Source of the DNA: Saccharothrix syringae
Lineage (GTDB): Bacteria; Actinomycetota; Actinomycetes; Mycobacteriales; Pseudonocardiaceae
Assembly: GCF_009498035.1 (NCBI RefSeq)
Contig: NZ_CP034550.1
Span: forward strand, 5,828,001-5,892,000
Direction: 5' to 3'
DNA length: 64,000 nt
The notes below the pieces were generated by a model. That model ran no database searches, was not told the origin of the DNA, and saw nothing but the letters and a program-made list of their open reading frames with translations. Shown here piece by piece: positions 46,815 to 57,194 of this stretch (position 1 is its first letter; every line of letters starts with the position of its first letter). A program made the position numbers and the translations under genes.

Positions 46815-49800
46815 TCACTGGAACAGACGTTCGATCCAACCGGAAATCGTCGCGGCCGTCGTCGCGGCGTCCTCGGCGATGACCGAGTCGTGATCGCCCG
46901 GCACGTCGACGGCCTCGTGCGGCAGCGGCCAGCGCGGTCGCCAGTCGCGGTCCGGGTCGATCGCCAGCATCCCCGGCGTGGGGCGGCCGCGCAGCAGCGC
47001 GGTCGGCACCGGGGACGGTTCGGGGTGCCACCGGTCGAAGATCCGCGCGTAGCCGCCGCCCGCCAGCACGGCGGAGTCCTCGACGTAGTCCTCGTACAGC
47101 TCGGCCGGGCGGTGGGCGTCGGCGGCCACCAGGGCGAGCGCGCGGGCGTCCTCCCTGGTGTCGGGGCCGTGGTGGGTTTCCAGCAGGACCACGCCGGCCG
47201 GGGCGTGGCCGCCGGCGGCGAGGCGGGCGCCCAGGGCGTGCGCCACCGCGCCGCCCACGCAGTGCCCGACCAGCACGAACGGCCGGCCCGCGGCCAGCTC
47301 GCGGACCGTGTCGGCGTGCGTGTCGACCAGGGTGCCCACGTCGTCGGGGATGGGGTGCCCGTCCCGGAAACCGGGGTGGTTGAGCGCGAACAGGTCGTGC
47401 TCGCCGGCGAGGCACCCGGCCAGGCCGGTCGGGGTCGGGTCGCCCAGCGCGAGGTAGCCGGGCACGTACACCAGGACCGCCTCGGCCGGGCCCGTGGCCA
47501 GTCGGGTCGGGGGCAGGGCGTGCCGGGCGCGGTCGGTGGTCGGGTAGGACGGCAGCGCGTACGACGCCAGGAACCGCAGTGCCATGGCCTCGCGCGCGCC
47601 CTGGTCCCGCACCACGCGGTGGTACAGCTCGGCGAAGCGGAGGGGGCGGGTGGTCTTGGGGGCGGGTGCGGTGCGGGCCCCGGCGGTGTGAGCCCCAGCG
47701 GTGTGAGCCGGGGCGGTGTGGGCGCCGGCGGTGTCGGCTGGAGCAATGCTGTCCGGTGCGGTGTCGGCTGAAGCAGTGTCACCCGCCGCGGCGGCCATCG
47801 CCTCGCGGACGTGCGCGGTCAGCTCCGGCAGCGTCGGGTGGTCGAGCACGACCGTCGGCCCGAGCCGCAGGCCGGTGGCCGCCCCGATCCGGTTGCGCAG
47901 CTGCAACGCGCCCAGCGAGTCCATGCCCAGTTCCGCGAACCCCTTGTCCACCGGCATCGCCCCCGCGTCGGCGAACCCGAGCACCGCCGCCAGCTCGGCG
48001 CGGATCAACCCGGGCAGCGCAGCGGGTGCGACGGCAGTCGACGGCTCGGTCCCCGGCCCCGCCGCCGGGTCGAGCAGGACCGGCACCAGGTGCGGTTCGC
48101 GGGTGCGCAGCGCGCGGTCGAGCGCGGCCACGCCCACCGGCGCCCCGATCGGCAGCACCCCGTCCCCGGCGGGCGCCGACGCGGCCATGCCCCGGTCGGT
48201 CTCCCACAACCCCCAGGCCAGCGACTGGGCGGGCAGGCCGCGCGCCACCCGGTGCCGGGCCAGCGCGTCGAGGAACGCGTTCGCGGCCGCGTAGTTCGAC
48301 TGCCCCGGCCGCCCCAGCACGCCGACGGCCGACGAGTACAGCACGAACGCCGACAGCCCCAGGCCCGCGGTGGCCTCGTGCAGGTGCCACGCGGCGTCGG
48401 CCTTCGGCGCCAGCACGGTCGCGAGGCGCTCGGGCGTCATGGCCGGCAGCAGGCCGTCGTCGACCACGCCGGCCAGGTGGAACACCGCGGTCAGCGGCGG
48501 GTCGCACGAGGCGACCAGGTCGTCCACCGCAGCGCGGTCGCCGACGTCGCACTTCGCGGCGGTCACCCGGGCGGGCAGGTCGTCCGCCCACTCCGGCACC
48601 TCGCCGCGCCGGCCGGCCAGCACCAGGTGCCGCACGCCGTGCTCGACCACCAGGTGCCGCGCCAGCACCTCGCCGAGCGCGCCCGTGCCACCGGTGACCA
48701 GGACGGTGCCGTCGAACGAGGGCGGTTCGCCGTCCGGTTCGGGCGCGGGCCGCAGCCGCGGCGCGAACGGGGTGCCGGCGCGGACGGCGACCTGCGGTTC
48801 GCCCGACGCGATCGCCGCGCCCAGGGCGGCCGCCGACTCGGGGCGCCCGCACAGGTCGACCAGGACCAGGGAGCCGGGGTGCTCGGCCTGGGCGCCGCGC
48901 ACCAGGCCCCACACCGCGGCGGCGGCCGGGTCCGGGTCGTCCCCGGTGGCGTTGCGGGTGACCACGACCAGGAGGTCCGCCGACCGCTCGCGCAGCCGGG
49001 CGAGCGTGGCCGCGAGGAGCGAACGGGCGCGTTCCGGCGGGGTGCCGTCCGCCTCGACCAGGCCGGTGTCGAAGACCTCGTGCGCCGGGGCGGTCCCGCC
49101 CGCCGGAACGGGCACCCAGGTCACCCGGTGCAGCGCGCGGCGGGCGGTGGCCTCGGCCGGGTCCGCCGCCTCCAGCGGCCTGGTGGTCATCGACCCGACC
49201 ACCGCGACCGGCCGACCGGCCGCGTCGGTGAGCCGCACCCGGACCTCGCCGGGCCCGGTCGGCGTGAGCCGCACGCGTGCCGCCGCCACACCGACCCGGT
49301 GCAGCTCGACGCCGGTGAACGCGAACGGCACCGCGGGTCCGCCCGGCCGGTCCGCCGGTTCGGCCAGCAGCGCGGTGTGCAGGGCCGCGTCGAGCAGGCA
49401 CGGGTGCAGGGCGTGCGCACCGGCGGCCTGCCCGCGCGGCAGCGCCACCTCGGCGAACAGCTCGTCGCCGCGCCGCCACAGCGCCGTCACGCCGCGGAAC
49501 GCGGGCCCGTAGCGGTGGCCGCGCACCGCGAGCCTGCCGTAGCTGACCGGCACCCGTGCCGCGCCGGGCGGGGGCCACGCGCCGGGCGGGTCCGCCTCCG
49601 GTCGCCCCACAGGGGCGAGCACAGTGGGGGCGAGCACGGCGGTGGCGTGCCGGGCCCAGCTCCCGCCCTCCGGTCGGGCCCAGACCGAGACCTCGCGGCG
49701 CCCTTCCGAGTCCGCGTCGGCCACGACGACCCGGACCCCGGTCTCGCCCCGGAGCACCAGGGGTGCCGGCACGACCAGTTCGTCGAGCCGGCACGGGCCG

Positions 49801-52800
49801 CCGGCGGACTGGAACACCAGGTCGGCGAACGCCGACGCGGGCACCACCACCTCGTCCCCGACGCGGTGGTCGGCCAGCCAGGGCTGGGCGGTGGTGGACA
49901 GCACGCGGTCGGCGGCGGGTTCCGGCGCGGTGGGCGGGGAGGCCGCGAGCCAGTAGCGCTGCCGCTGGAACGGGTAGGTGGGCAGGTCGCGGCGCCGCGC
50001 GCCGGTGCCCGCGTACACCGCCTCCCAGTCGACGCCCGAGCCGTGGACGTGCAGGGTGGCCAGGGCGTCGAGGTACGCGGTCGGCTCGGCCGCGTCGGCG
50101 CGCGCGAACGGCGCGACCACCGCGTCCGGGGCGCACTCCTCCGCCGGCACGCTGAGCGCGGCGGACGGGCCGACCTCGGCGAACGCGGTGACGCCCAGCC
50201 GGGCGAGCCCGCCGACGGCGTCGGCGAAGCGGACCGCCTCGCGCGCCTGCCGGACCCAGTAGTCGGGCCGGGTGAACGCCTCGGTCTCCGGGCGACCGGT
50301 CACGGTGGACACCAGGGGCACGACCGGCGCCCGGTAGGTCACGGACCCGGCGACCGCGCGGAACTCGTCGAGGACCGGGTCCAGCAGCGGCGAGTGGAAC
50401 GCGTACCGGCCGCGCAGCCGGGTCGCCCGGCGGCCCAGCCGCGCGACCACCCGCGCCACCGCCCCCTCGCGGCCGGACAGCACGACCGACGCGGGCCCGT
50501 TGACCGCCGCGACCGCGACCCCGTCCCCGAGGTGCGGGAGGACTTCGTCCTCGGCGGCCCGCACGGCGACCATCGCCCCCGGCGCCATCGCGGCCATCGC
50601 CCGGCCGCGCGCCGCGACCAGCCGGGCCGCGTCGGGCAGGGACAGCACGCCCGCGACGTGCGCGGCGGCCAGCTCGCCCACGGAGTGCCCGACCAGGTGG
50701 TCGGGGCGCACGCCGTGCGCGTCGAGCAGGGCGCACAGCGCCACCTCGAAGGCGAACAGCGCGGGCTGGGTGTGGTCGGTGCGGTCGAGCAGGTCCGGGT
50801 CGGTCGGCGGTTGCTCCAGGTAGGGCTCGAACTCCGCGCACACGGCCGTGAACGCGTCCCGGAAGACCGGGAAGGCGGCGGCCAGGCCGAGTCCCATGCC
50901 GGGCCGCTGGGCGCCCTGGCCGGTGAACAGGAACGCGGTCCGCGCGTCGCGGCGCGCGGTGGCCCGCCGGACCGCCGGGTTGCCCGTGCCGCGGGCCAGG
51001 TCGCGCAGCCCGGCGAGCATGGTCCCGCGGTCGGCGGCGAGCACGGCCGCCCGGTGGCGCAGCGGCGCCCGGGTGGTGGCCAGCGAGTGCGCCGCGTCCA
51101 GGGTGGACCCGTCGGTCAGCGCCTCGGTGAGCCGGGCCGCGTGGGCGCGCAGGCCGGTTTCGTCGACGCCGCCCACCAGCCAGGGCGCGGTGGTCAGCGT
51201 CGGCGCGACGGGCGGCGCGGGTTCCGGCCGGGGCGGTTCCTCGACGACGACGTGCGCGTTGGTGCCGCTGATGCCGAACGCCGAGACGCCCGCCCGCCTG
51301 GGCCGGTCACCCGGCGGCCACGCCACGGGTTCGGCGAGCAGCCGCACCGCGCCCGTCGACCAGTCCACGTGCGGCGAGGGCTCGTCGGCGTGCAGGGACC
51401 GCGGCAGCTCGCCGTGGCGCATCGCCCAGATCACCTTGACCAGCCCGGCCACGCCCGCGGCGGCCTGGGTGTGGCCGAGGTTGGACTTGACCGAGCCGAG
51501 CCACAGCGGTCGCGCGCGCCCCTGGCCGTAGGCGGCGAGCAGCGCGGTCGCCTCGACCGGGTCGCCGAGCCTGGTGCCCGTGCCGTGCCCCTCCACCACG
51601 TCCACGTCGGATGGTCGCAGGCCCGCGTCGGCCAGGGCGAGCCGCACCACCTCGCGCTGCGCCTCGCCGCTGGGCGCGGTGAGGCCGTTGGACGCGCCGT
51701 CCTGGTTGACCGCGCTGCCGCGCAGCACCGCGAGCACGGGGTGGCCGTTGCGGCGGGCGTCGGCCAGCTTCTCCAGCAGCACCAGGCCCGCGCCCTCGGC
51801 CCACGCGGTGCCGTCCGCGCCCGCGGAGAACGAGCGGCACCGGCCGTCCGGCGACAGGCCGCGCTGGTGGCTGAAGGCGACGAACGGCCGCGGCGTCGCC
51901 ATCACGGTCACGCCGCCCGCCAGCGCCAGCGAGCACTCCCCCGCGCGCAGCGACCGGGCCGCCAGGTGCAGCGCGACCAGCGACGACGAGCAGGCCGTGT
52001 CGATGGTCAGCGCCGGGCCGCGCAGGCCGAGCACGTAGGAGATCCGGCCGGACGCGACGCTGCCCGCCGAGCCGATGCCCAGGTGGGACTCCAGTTCGTG
52101 GGTGACCAGGCGGGCGGCGTAGTCGCCGTGCATCAGGCCGACGAACACGCCGGTGTCGGTGCCGCGCAACGACGTGGGCGGGATGCCGGCCCGCTCCACG
52201 GCCTCCCAGGCGACCTCCAGCAGCAGCCGCTGCTGCGGGTCCGTGGCCAGCGCCTCGCGCGGGGAGATGCCGAAGAACGCCGGGTCGAAGTCGGCCGCGT
52301 CGTAGAGGAACCCGCCACGGCGCGTACAGCTCTTGCCGACCCGGTCGGGGTCGGGGTCGTACAGGTCGGCGGGCCAGTCGCGGTCGGTCGGGAACCCGCC
52401 GGTGGCGTCGACCCCGTCGGCGACCAGCCGCCACAGCTCCTCCGGCGAGCGCACCCCGCCCGGGAAGCGGCAGCCCACCGCGACGATCGCCACCGGCTCG
52501 GCCGGTCCGCCGGGCCGGTCGGTGACCACCACAGGTGTGGTACCGCGCAGGAGGACGCCCAGGTGGGCGGCCACGGCCGCCGGGGTCGGGTGGTCCCACA
52601 CCAGGGTGGTGGGCAGCCGCAGGCCGGTGCGCAGGACCAGCCGGTGCCACAGGGTGGTGGCCCCCGTGGAGGTCAGGCCCAGGTCGGCGAACGCGGTGGC
52701 CGGGTCGGCGGGAGCGCCGAGGACCGCCTCGGTCTCGGCGAGCACCAACTCCTCCAGCCCGCCCGTGAACGGGACCGCCGGGGCGGTCAAGGACTCGCGC

Positions 52801-54266
52801 AGCACCCGCCGCCGCGCCTTGCCGGACGCGGTGCGCGGGATGGCCGGGGTGAGCAGCACCTCCTCGGGCACCTTGTGCGGTGAGAGGAGTCGCGCGCACG
52901 CGCGCAGCAGGTCGGCCGGGTCGACCGACTCGTCGGCGGGCACGACGAACGCCACCGGCGCCTCGCCCAGCAGCGGGTGCGCCCGCGCGACCACGGCCGC
53001 GTCGCGGACCCCGGGCAGGCCGAGCAGCACCGCCTCGACCTCGACCGGGTCGACGTTCAGCCCGCCGCGGATGACCAGGTCGTCCACCCGGCCGGTGACG
53101 GTGAGCCTGCCGTCGCCGTCGAACCGGCCCAGGTCGCCGGTGCGGTACCAGCCGTCGGGCAGCGCGTCGGCGGTGGCTCCGGGCCGGCCGTGGTAGCCCG
53201 ACATGAGGTTGGGGCCCCGCACCCGGATCTCCCCGTCGGCGCCCGGCGGCACCTCGGCGCCGGTGCGCGGGTCGACCAGGCGCACCCGCACGCCGGGGAC
53301 CGGCGGTCCGCAGGTGCCCGGCGCGCGCGGGCCGTGCACGGGTTCGACGGCGATCATGCCGCAGGTCTCGGTGCTGCCGTAGCAGTCGAGCAGCGGGGCG
53401 CCCAGCGCCGCCTCGACGTCCGCCCGCAGCCGCGCGTCGGCGGGCGCGCCGGCGGTGACGCAGACGCGCAGCGACGGCACCGGGGCGGGTGAGGCGTCCA
53501 GCAGGTGGCGGTAGGTCGTGGGCACCCCGGCGAGGAACGTCGGCCGGTACTCGCCGATCAGCCGGACCAGCGCGGCCGGGGACCGACCGCCGGCGATGCG
53601 CGCGCCCGCGCCCGCCGCGGTCACGCCCAGCACGCACAGCGAGTGGGCGAAGCTGTGCGCCAGCGGCAGCGGCCACAGCAGGCGGTCGTCCGCGGACAGG
53701 CCGAGCAGCGGCCCGTAGCAGGCCACCGGCGACCACAGGGCCGCGCGCTGGGTCGACACCGCGGCCTTGGGCGTGCCGGTGGTGCCGGAGGTGTAGACCA
53801 TCCAGGCCGGCTCGTCCAGCCCGAGGTCGTCCCGCGGCGGGACGGCGGGCCCGGTCGCCAGGGCCTCGAAGTCGGAGTCCCCGGTGCCGGCCACCAGCAG
53901 CCTCGCCCGGCACCCCGCGACCCGCGGCAGGTGGCGCCGGTCGACCACCAGCAGGTCCGGGTCGCAGTCGGCCAGCAGGTGCGCCAGCTCGGCGTCGGTG
54001 GCGCGCGGCCCCAGCGGCACCCCGACCGCGGCCGCCCGGGTCGCCGCCAGCAGACCTTCGACCAGCTCCACCCCGTCGTCGAGCAGGAACGCCACCCGCG
54101 CGCCGCGCGCCACGCCGAACCCGGCGGCCAGCCGGGCGGTCCGGTCGGCCAGCGCGGCCCAGGTCACCGCCCGGCGGTCGTCGGTGAACGCGTCCCGGTC
54201 GCCGCGGTGCCGCGCGTGGTCGGCCAGCAGCTCCGGGATCGGGCGGACGGCGGGGTGTTCGGGCAC
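46815..54266 (-). CDS. Single-protein type I PKS: ligase-ACP-KS-AT-DH-KR-ACP-TE
   Basis: A 2483-residue enzyme. An AMP-ligase (1-490; [12 protein letters not shown] near 159) loads a carboxylic acid onto ACP1 (Ser in DLGLTSTGA, near 533). KS (589-1010) has Cys in DTACSSS plus both His motifs ([15 protein letters not shown]). AT (1107-1400) has GHSVGE; YAFH is intermediate between malonyl and methylmalonyl signatures. DH (1455-1640) keeps His ([12 protein letters not shown]) and Asp (LLDAALH). KR (about 1700-2080) has GGTGALG, SS and SNYAAAN, with VVDD at the B-type position. ACP2 Ser is in ELGMDSLG (near 2115). TE (2235-2483) has GHCVGG: Cys replaces Ser. One extension cycle should give an alpha,beta-unsaturated acyl product. 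GTG at 54266 follows GGGAGG. No ER domain. Confidence 0.93.
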   Translation of the reverse strand: MPEHPAVRPIPELLADHARHRGDRDAFTDDRRAVTWAALADRTARLAAGFGVARGARVAFLLDDGVELVEGLLAATRAAAVGVPLGPRATDAELAHLLADCDPDLLVVDRRHLPRVAGCRARLLVAGTGDSDFEALATGPAVPPRDDLGLDEPAWMVYTSGTTGTPKAAVSTQRAALWSPVACYGPLLGLSADDRLLWPLPLAHSFAHSLCVLGVTAAGAGARIAGGRSPAALVRLIGEYRPTFLAGVPTTYRHLLDASPAPVPSLRVCVTAGAPADARLRADVEAALGAPLLDCYGSTETCGMIAVEPVHGPRAPGTCGPPVPGVRVRLVDPRTGAEVPPGADGEIRVRGPNLMSGYHGRPGATADALPDGWYRTGDLGRFDGDGRLTVTGRVDDLVIRGGLNVDPVEVEAVLLGLPGVRDAAVVARAHPLLGEAPVAFVVPADESVDPADLLRACARLLSPHKVPEEVLLTPAIPRTASGKARRRVLRESLTAPAVPFTGGLEELVLAETEAVLGAPADPATAFADLGLTSTGATTLWHRLVLRTGLRLPTTLVWDHPTPAAVAAHLGVLLRGTTPVVVTDRPGGPAEPVAIVAVGCRFPGGVRSPEELWRLVADGVDATGGFPTDRDWPADLYDPDPDRVGKSCTRRGGFLYDAADFDPAFFGISPREALATDPQQRLLLEVAWEAVERAGIPPTSLRGTDTGVFVGLMHGDYAARLVTHELESHLGIGSAGSVASGRISYVLGLRGPALTIDTACSSSLVALHLAARSLRAGECSLALAGGVTVMATPRPFVAFSHQRGLSPDGRCRSFSAGADGTAWAEGAGLVLLEKLADARRNGHPVLAVLRGSAVNQDGASNGLTAPSGEAQREVVRLALADAGLRPSDVDVVEGHGTGTRLGDPVEATALLAAYGQGRARPLWLGSVKSNLGHTQAAAGVAGLVKVIWAMRHGELPRSLHADEPSPHVDWSTGAVRLLAEPVAWPPGDRPRRAGVSAFGISGTNAHVVVEEPPRPEPAPPVAPTLTTAPWLVGGVDETGLRAHAARLTEALTDGSTLDAAHSLATTRAPLRHRAAVLAADRGTMLAGLRDLARGTGNPAVRRATARRDARTAFLFTGQGAQRPGMGLGLAAAFPVFRDAFTAVCAEFEPYLEQPPTDPDLLDRTDHTQPALFAFEVALCALLDAHGVRPDHLVGHSVGELAAAHVAGVLSLPDAARLVAARGRAMAAMAPGAMVAVRAAEDEVLPHLGDGVAVAAVNGPASVVLSGREGAVARVVARLGRRATRLRGRYAFHSPLLDPVLDEFRAVAGSVTYRAPVVPLVSTVTGRPETEAFTRPDYWVRQAREAVRFADAVGGLARLGVTAFAEVGPSAALSVPAEECAPDAVVAPFARADAAEPTAYLDALATLHVHGSGVDWEAVYAGTGARRRDLPTYPFQRQRYWLAASPPTAPEPAADRVLSTTAQPWLADHRVGDEVVVPASAFADLVFQSAGGPCRLDELVVPAPLVLRGETGVRVVVADADSEGRREVSVWARPEGGSWARHATAVLAPTVLAPVGRPEADPPGAWPPPGAARVPVSYGRLAVRGHRYGPAFRGVTALWRRGDELFAEVALPRGQAAGAHALHPCLLDAALHTALLAEPADRPGGPAVPFAFTGVELHRVGVAAARVRLTPTGPGEVRVRLTDAAGRPVAVVGSMTTRPLEAADPAEATARRALHRVTWVPVPAGGTAPAHEVFDTGLVEADGTPPERARSLLAATLARLRERSADLLVVVTRNATGDDPDPAAAAVWGLVRGAQAEHPGSLVLVDLCGRPESAAALGAAIASGEPQVAVRAGTPFAPRLRPAPEPDGEPPSFDGTVLVTGGTGALGEVLARHLVVEHGVRHLVLAGRRGEVPEWADDLPARVTAAKCDVGDRAAVDDLVASCDPPLTAVFHLAGVVDDGLLPAMTPERLATVLAPKADAAWHLHEATAGLGLSAFVLYSSAVGVLGRPGQSNYAAANAFLDALARHRVARGLPAQSLAWGLWETDRGMAASAPAGDGVLPIGAPVGVAALDRALRTREPHLVPVLLDPAAGPGTEPSTAVAPAALPGLIRAELAAVLGFADAGAMPVDKGFAELGMDSLGALQLRNRIGAATGLRLGPTVVLDHPTLPELTAHVREAMAAAAGDTASADTAPDSIAPADTAGAHTAPAHTAGAHTAGARTAPAPKTTRPLRFAELYHRVVRDQGAREAMALRFLASYALPSYPTTDRARHALPPTRLATGPAEAVLVYVPGYLALGDPTPTGLAGCLAGEHDLFALNHPGFRDGHPIPDDVGTLVDTHADTVRELAAGRPFVLVGHCVGGAVAHALGARLAAGGHAPAGVVLLETHHGPDTREDARALALVAADAHRPAELYEDYVEDSAVLAGGGYARIFDRWHPEPSPVPTALLRGRPTPGMLAIDPDRDWRPRWPLPHEAVDVPGDHDSVIAEDAATTAATISGWIERLFQ
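47671..47784 (-). repeat. Degenerate tandem repeat in the ACP-TE linker
   Basis: The linker between ACP2 and the thioesterase of the PKS is built from copies of a 5-7-residue unit around [16 protein letters not shown] and [15 protein letters not shown]. In DNA this is a GCGGTGTGGGC/GGCGGTGTGAGC-type minisatellite. It is a flexible spacer that may vary in length between strains. Confidence 0.7.
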
Positions 54267-54543
54267 GGGCGGGCCTCCCGGGTCGACGGCGTCGTGCTTC
54301 CCGATGGTGGCGCAGGTGGTCGCGGTCGTGCGGGAACTCCGGTGCGGGAAGGGGACTTCAGGGCAGGGGAACGTTGCCCGCCCGCGGCCCACCGCAAATG
54401 TTTGACCTGATCCGCCCACCTCGGGCATGGTCGTGGTGACGCTCGGTACCGGGGAACCCGAGCCGGCTGGTGCCGCGGCCGACGCCGTTCACGCCGTGCT
54501 CCGGCGAGTGGTTCTCGACAACCACGTTGGGGGGCGTGGCGAC

Positions 54544-54741
54544 ATGAGGCTGCACGACGGGCGGGAAGACCTCCTGCGCCGGGACGACCCGTCACCGGAC
54601 GGCGTGGACGCGCTGTGCGAGCGGGTGGTGACGGCGGCCGCGCTGCTGGTGCTCGCGCTGGCCCTGGCGCTGGCGCGGTGGGACGAGACGACCGCGGGCC
54701 GGATCTGGTTCCTGGTGGTCACCGGGACGGTCGACCGCTAG
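54544..54741 (+). CDS. Small hypothetical membrane protein
   Basis: A 65-residue protein with a polar N-terminus (RLHDGREDLLRRDDPSPDG) and one hydrophobic helix (residues about 29-45, VVTAAALLVLALALALA). GGGGGG lies 8 nt before the ATG at 54544; a GTG at 54427 gives a longer and less convincing product. It is divergent from the PKS (277 bp between starts) and its last 23 bp overlap the end of the convergent TetR gene. No function can be assigned. Confidence 0.5.
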   Translation: MRLHDGREDLLRRDDPSPDGVDALCERVVTAAALLVLALALALARWDETTAGRIWFLVVTGTVDR

Positions 54742-55312
54742 GCGGTTCCCAGCCGCGCGCGAGGATGTCGAAGACCTGCCCGACGGCGGCTTCGCGGTCC
54801 GGCCGGTTGCGGGTGAGCGCCGGGATCTGCAGCACGAACCGGGCGAGGGCCGCGCAGGCGAGGTCGTCGTGGTCGACGCCGAACTCGCCGGCGATGGCGG
54901 CGGCGAGGCTGTCGGTGTGCCGGGTCCACATGCGTTCCGCGTACTCGCGCAGCGCCGGCGTGGAGTCCACCAGGGCGACGAACTCGGCCGCCCGCGGGTG
55001 CGCCGCCACCGGCAGCCAGGTGTCCAGGACGTGCCGCCGGAGGGCGTCGAGGACGCCCTGGCCGTCGGCTCGTCCCCGCACCGCGGCGACCAGTTCCGCC
55101 TCGCGGTCCTCCTCCTCGTCGAACACCAGCGCTTCCTTGCCGCTGAAGTGCTTGAACACCGTGGTGGTCGACACGTCGGCCAGGTCGGCGACGTCCCGGA
55201 TGCCGACCTGGTCGTAGCCGCGCTCCAGGAACAGCCGCAGCGCGGCGTCCGCGATCGCCTGCCGGGTGGCCGCCTTCTTGCGCTCGCGGCGGCCGACGGG
55301 GGGAACGGTCAT
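54719..55312 (-). CDS. TetR-family regulator of the adjacent monooxygenase
   Basis: A 197-residue repressor-type protein: RERKKAATRQAIADAALRLF and VADLADVSTTTVFKHFSGKE form the DNA-binding domain, followed by a helical ligand domain. It is divergent from the FAD monooxygenase (103 bp between starts) and probably represses it by binding the AGCTAAG/CTTAGCT dyad. ATG at 55312 is chosen as the start nearest the helix-turn-helix. The ligand is unknown. Confidence 0.88.
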   Translation of the reverse strand: MTVPPVGRRERKKAATRQAIADAALRLFLERGYDQVGIRDVADLADVSTTTVFKHFSGKEALVFDEEEDREAELVAAVRGRADGQGVLDALRRHVLDTWLPVAAHPRAAEFVALVDSTPALREYAERMWTRHTDSLAAAIAGEFGVDHDDLACAALARFVLQIPALTRNRPDREAAVGQVFDILARGWEPPSGRPSR

Positions 55313-55342
55313 GGCTTGAGCGTATCCGAACGTGACACGCGT

Positions 55343-55386
55343 AGCTAAGTTGACTTGTTGCACTTTTCCACTCGTTCCGCTTAGCT
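55343..55386. promoter_or_regulatory. TetR operator candidate and promoter
   Basis: AGCTAAG (55343-55349) and CTTAGCT (55380-55386) are perfect inverted repeats 30 nt apart in the divergent region, 30 bp before the monooxygenase start and 31 bp from the TetR start. TTGACT (55350-55355) between them is a good -35 candidate for the monooxygenase. Such wide spacing would suit two bound dimers or DNA looping. Confidence 0.45.
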
Positions 55387-55415
55387 GGGGCACGACCCCA
55401 CCGAGAGGAACGACC

Positions 55416-56552
55416 ATGAACTCCCCCGCACCCGCCCGCGCCAGGATCAGCGTCATCGGCGCCGGCCCCGGCGGCCTGACCTGCGCCCGCGTCCTGCAGC
55501 GGCACGGCCTGGCGGTGACCGTCCACGACCGCGACCCCGGCCCGGACGCGCGCGACCAGGGCGGCACCCTCGACCTGCACGCCGACAACGGCCAGGTCGC
55601 CCTGCGCGAGGCGGGCCTGCTCGACGAGTTCTTCGCGCTGGCCCGCCCCGAGGGGCAGGAGATGCGCCAACTGGACCCCGCCGGCAGGCTCACGTTCCAC
55701 CACGTCCCGGAGGCCGACGAGCTGGTCAAGCCGGAGATCGACCGCGGCCGGCTGCGGGAGCTGCTGCTCGGCTCGCTGCGGCCGGGGACCGTGCACTGGG
55801 GCCGCGCCCTCGACGCGGTCGAGGGACCCGCGGAGGGGCCGCGGCTGCTGCGCTTCGCCGACGGCACGACCGTCGAGGCCGACCTGGTCATCGGCGCCGA
55901 CGGCGCCTTCTCCCGGGTGCGCCCCGCCGTGTCGCCCGCCGTCCCGGAGCACACCGGGGTGAGCTTCCTGGAAGCCTGGTTCTCCGACGTCGAGGACCGG
56001 CACCCCGACCTCGCCGAGCTCGTCGGCCCCGGCAGCGCCGCCGCGGCCGACGGCGACCGCGGCCTGTTCGCCCAGCGCAACAGCGGGAACCGCATCCGCG
56101 CCTACCTCGTGCGGAGGGTCCCGGTCGACTGGATCCGCGCGAGCGGCCTGACCGCCGACGACACCGAGGGCCTCCGCGCCCTGCTGCTCGACGAGTACGC
56201 CCACTGGTCGCCGCGCCTGCGCCGGGTGATCACCGACAACGACGGCCCCTACGTCGACCGCCCGATCTTCGCGCTCCCCGTCCCGCACACGTGGGAGCCC
56301 GACCCGACGGTGACCCTGCTCGGCGACGCCGCCCACCTCATGCCGCCGCTCGGCGTCGGCGTCAACCTCGCCATGCTCGACGCCGCCGAACTCGCCCTCG
56401 CGCTGGCGAACTCCGCCACCGTCGACGACGCCCTCCGCACCTACGAGAAGACCATGCTCCCCCGCGCCACCGAGACGGCGAAGGCCCTCGAAGGCGGTGC
56501 CGAGCACCTGCTGTCCGCCGAGGTACCGGAGTTCGGCCCGGAGCTTGCGTAG
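55416..56552 (+). CDS. FAD-dependent aromatic-type monooxygenase (TetX-like)
   Basis: A 378-residue flavoprotein hydroxylase: Rossmann FAD site (SVIGAGPGGLTCARVLQRHG), DLVIGADGAFSRVR and the second FAD motif GDAAHLMPPLGVGVN. The layout resembles TetX-type tetracycline-inactivating and related monooxygenases, with which many drug-modifying enzymes share sequence. ATG at 55416 follows GAGAGGAA. It is probably controlled by the divergent TetR regulator. A detoxification role is inferred; the substrate is not shown. Confidence 0.9.
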   Translation: MNSPAPARARISVIGAGPGGLTCARVLQRHGLAVTVHDRDPGPDARDQGGTLDLHADNGQVALREAGLLDEFFALARPEGQEMRQLDPAGRLTFHHVPEADELVKPEIDRGRLRELLLGSLRPGTVHWGRALDAVEGPAEGPRLLRFADGTTVEADLVIGADGAFSRVRPAVSPAVPEHTGVSFLEAWFSDVEDRHPDLAELVGPGSAAAADGDRGLFAQRNSGNRIRAYLVRRVPVDWIRASGLTADDTEGLRALLLDEYAHWSPRLRRVITDNDGPYVDRPIFALPVPHTWEPDPTVTLLGDAAHLMPPLGVGVNLAMLDAAELALALANSATVDDALRTYEKTMLPRATETAKALEGGAEHLLSAEVPEFGPELA

Positions 56553-57194
56553 GACACCGTCGGCGAGGTCGTCCGGCGCACCACGGCCGCCCCCGGCACG
56601 GCGGTGACCGGCACGAACACCGTCCACGCCGAGCACATCGGCAACGTGGTGCCAGGCCCACACCACCAACCAGGTGATCGTGAACGTCCACGGCGACGCC
56701 GAGACGCTCACCTCGATGGGTTCCCGGCGAGGGACACGAGCGCCGGTTCGGCCGCTTGGATGCCGGCCGAACCGGCGACGGGTGCCCGGTACGAGTACCG
56801 GCTCACCGACTACAGAATGTCCAACAGGTGATTGTTGTGACTCAGGATAGGACCGTTCAACACGTCCTCGACGTTGTTCAGGCCGCCCTGAGCGGTCTTC
56901 TCGACCGTGTTGACGGTCGAGTCGAGCACGCCGACGGCGGGGCCGGTCGCGGCGTTGCTCCTTCGCTCACCCCGTCACCACGACGGGTTCCCTGGAGTGG
57001 GAGGCGGTGCGCACCGTCATGAAGAACATCGGCGACGGGCTGTGAACTGCAACCCCAAACGGATCAATCCATTAAGGTGAACGTCGCAGTGTCGCGTTGT
57101 CGTGGTCATCGCCGGCCGCAGGCGTGATCATCCATTTCGGATGAACGAAGCCGGGTATCCAGACAGCCGCTGACAACGCGAGCGGCGCCGGAAT
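56553..57194. other. 640-bp gap with frameshifted coding remnants
   Basis: On the plus strand, GTAVTGTNTVHAEHIGNVV (about 56600-56650) continues after one extra base (near 56653) as QAHTTNQVIVNVHGDAETLT, both with G/C-saturated third positions. The joined text resembles the RHIM-like motifs seen elsewhere here. No intact start or stop frames it, so this is probably a decayed gene. The region 57020-57190 is less GC-rich and shows nothing recognisable. Confidence 0.4.
56810..56929 (-). CDS. Possible 39-aa peptide or gene remnant
   Basis: The minus-strand frame reads STVNTVEKTAQGGLNNVEDV followed by LNGPILSHNNHLLDIL and a TAG stop, a composition like small secreted actinomycete proteins. Only a GTG at 56929 can start it, with no ribosome-binding site; an upstream in-frame stop precludes a signal peptide. 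It is probably the 3' end of a broken gene. Confidence 0.25.
   Translation of the reverse strand: MLDSTVNTVEKTAQGGLNNVEDVLNGPILSHNNHLLDIL

Noticed and set aside
41042..47782. 2246-codon minus-strand open frame antisense to the STAND and LLM genes
   Set aside because: Low-complexity shadow created by G/C-saturated third positions; the plus-strand genes have recognisable domains.
47671..47784. CRISPR or regulatory direct repeats
   Set aside because: The repeats are in frame inside the PKS linker and encode Ala/Thr/Gly/His spacer residues.
47811..52883. 1690-codon plus-strand open frame antisense to the PKS
   Set aside because: Shadow of the PKS; no domain or sensible composition.
56756..57022. 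Plus-strand open frame in the 56.8-57.0 kb gap
   Set aside because: No ribosome-binding site, domain or consistent coding bias; the minus strand looks at least as coding.
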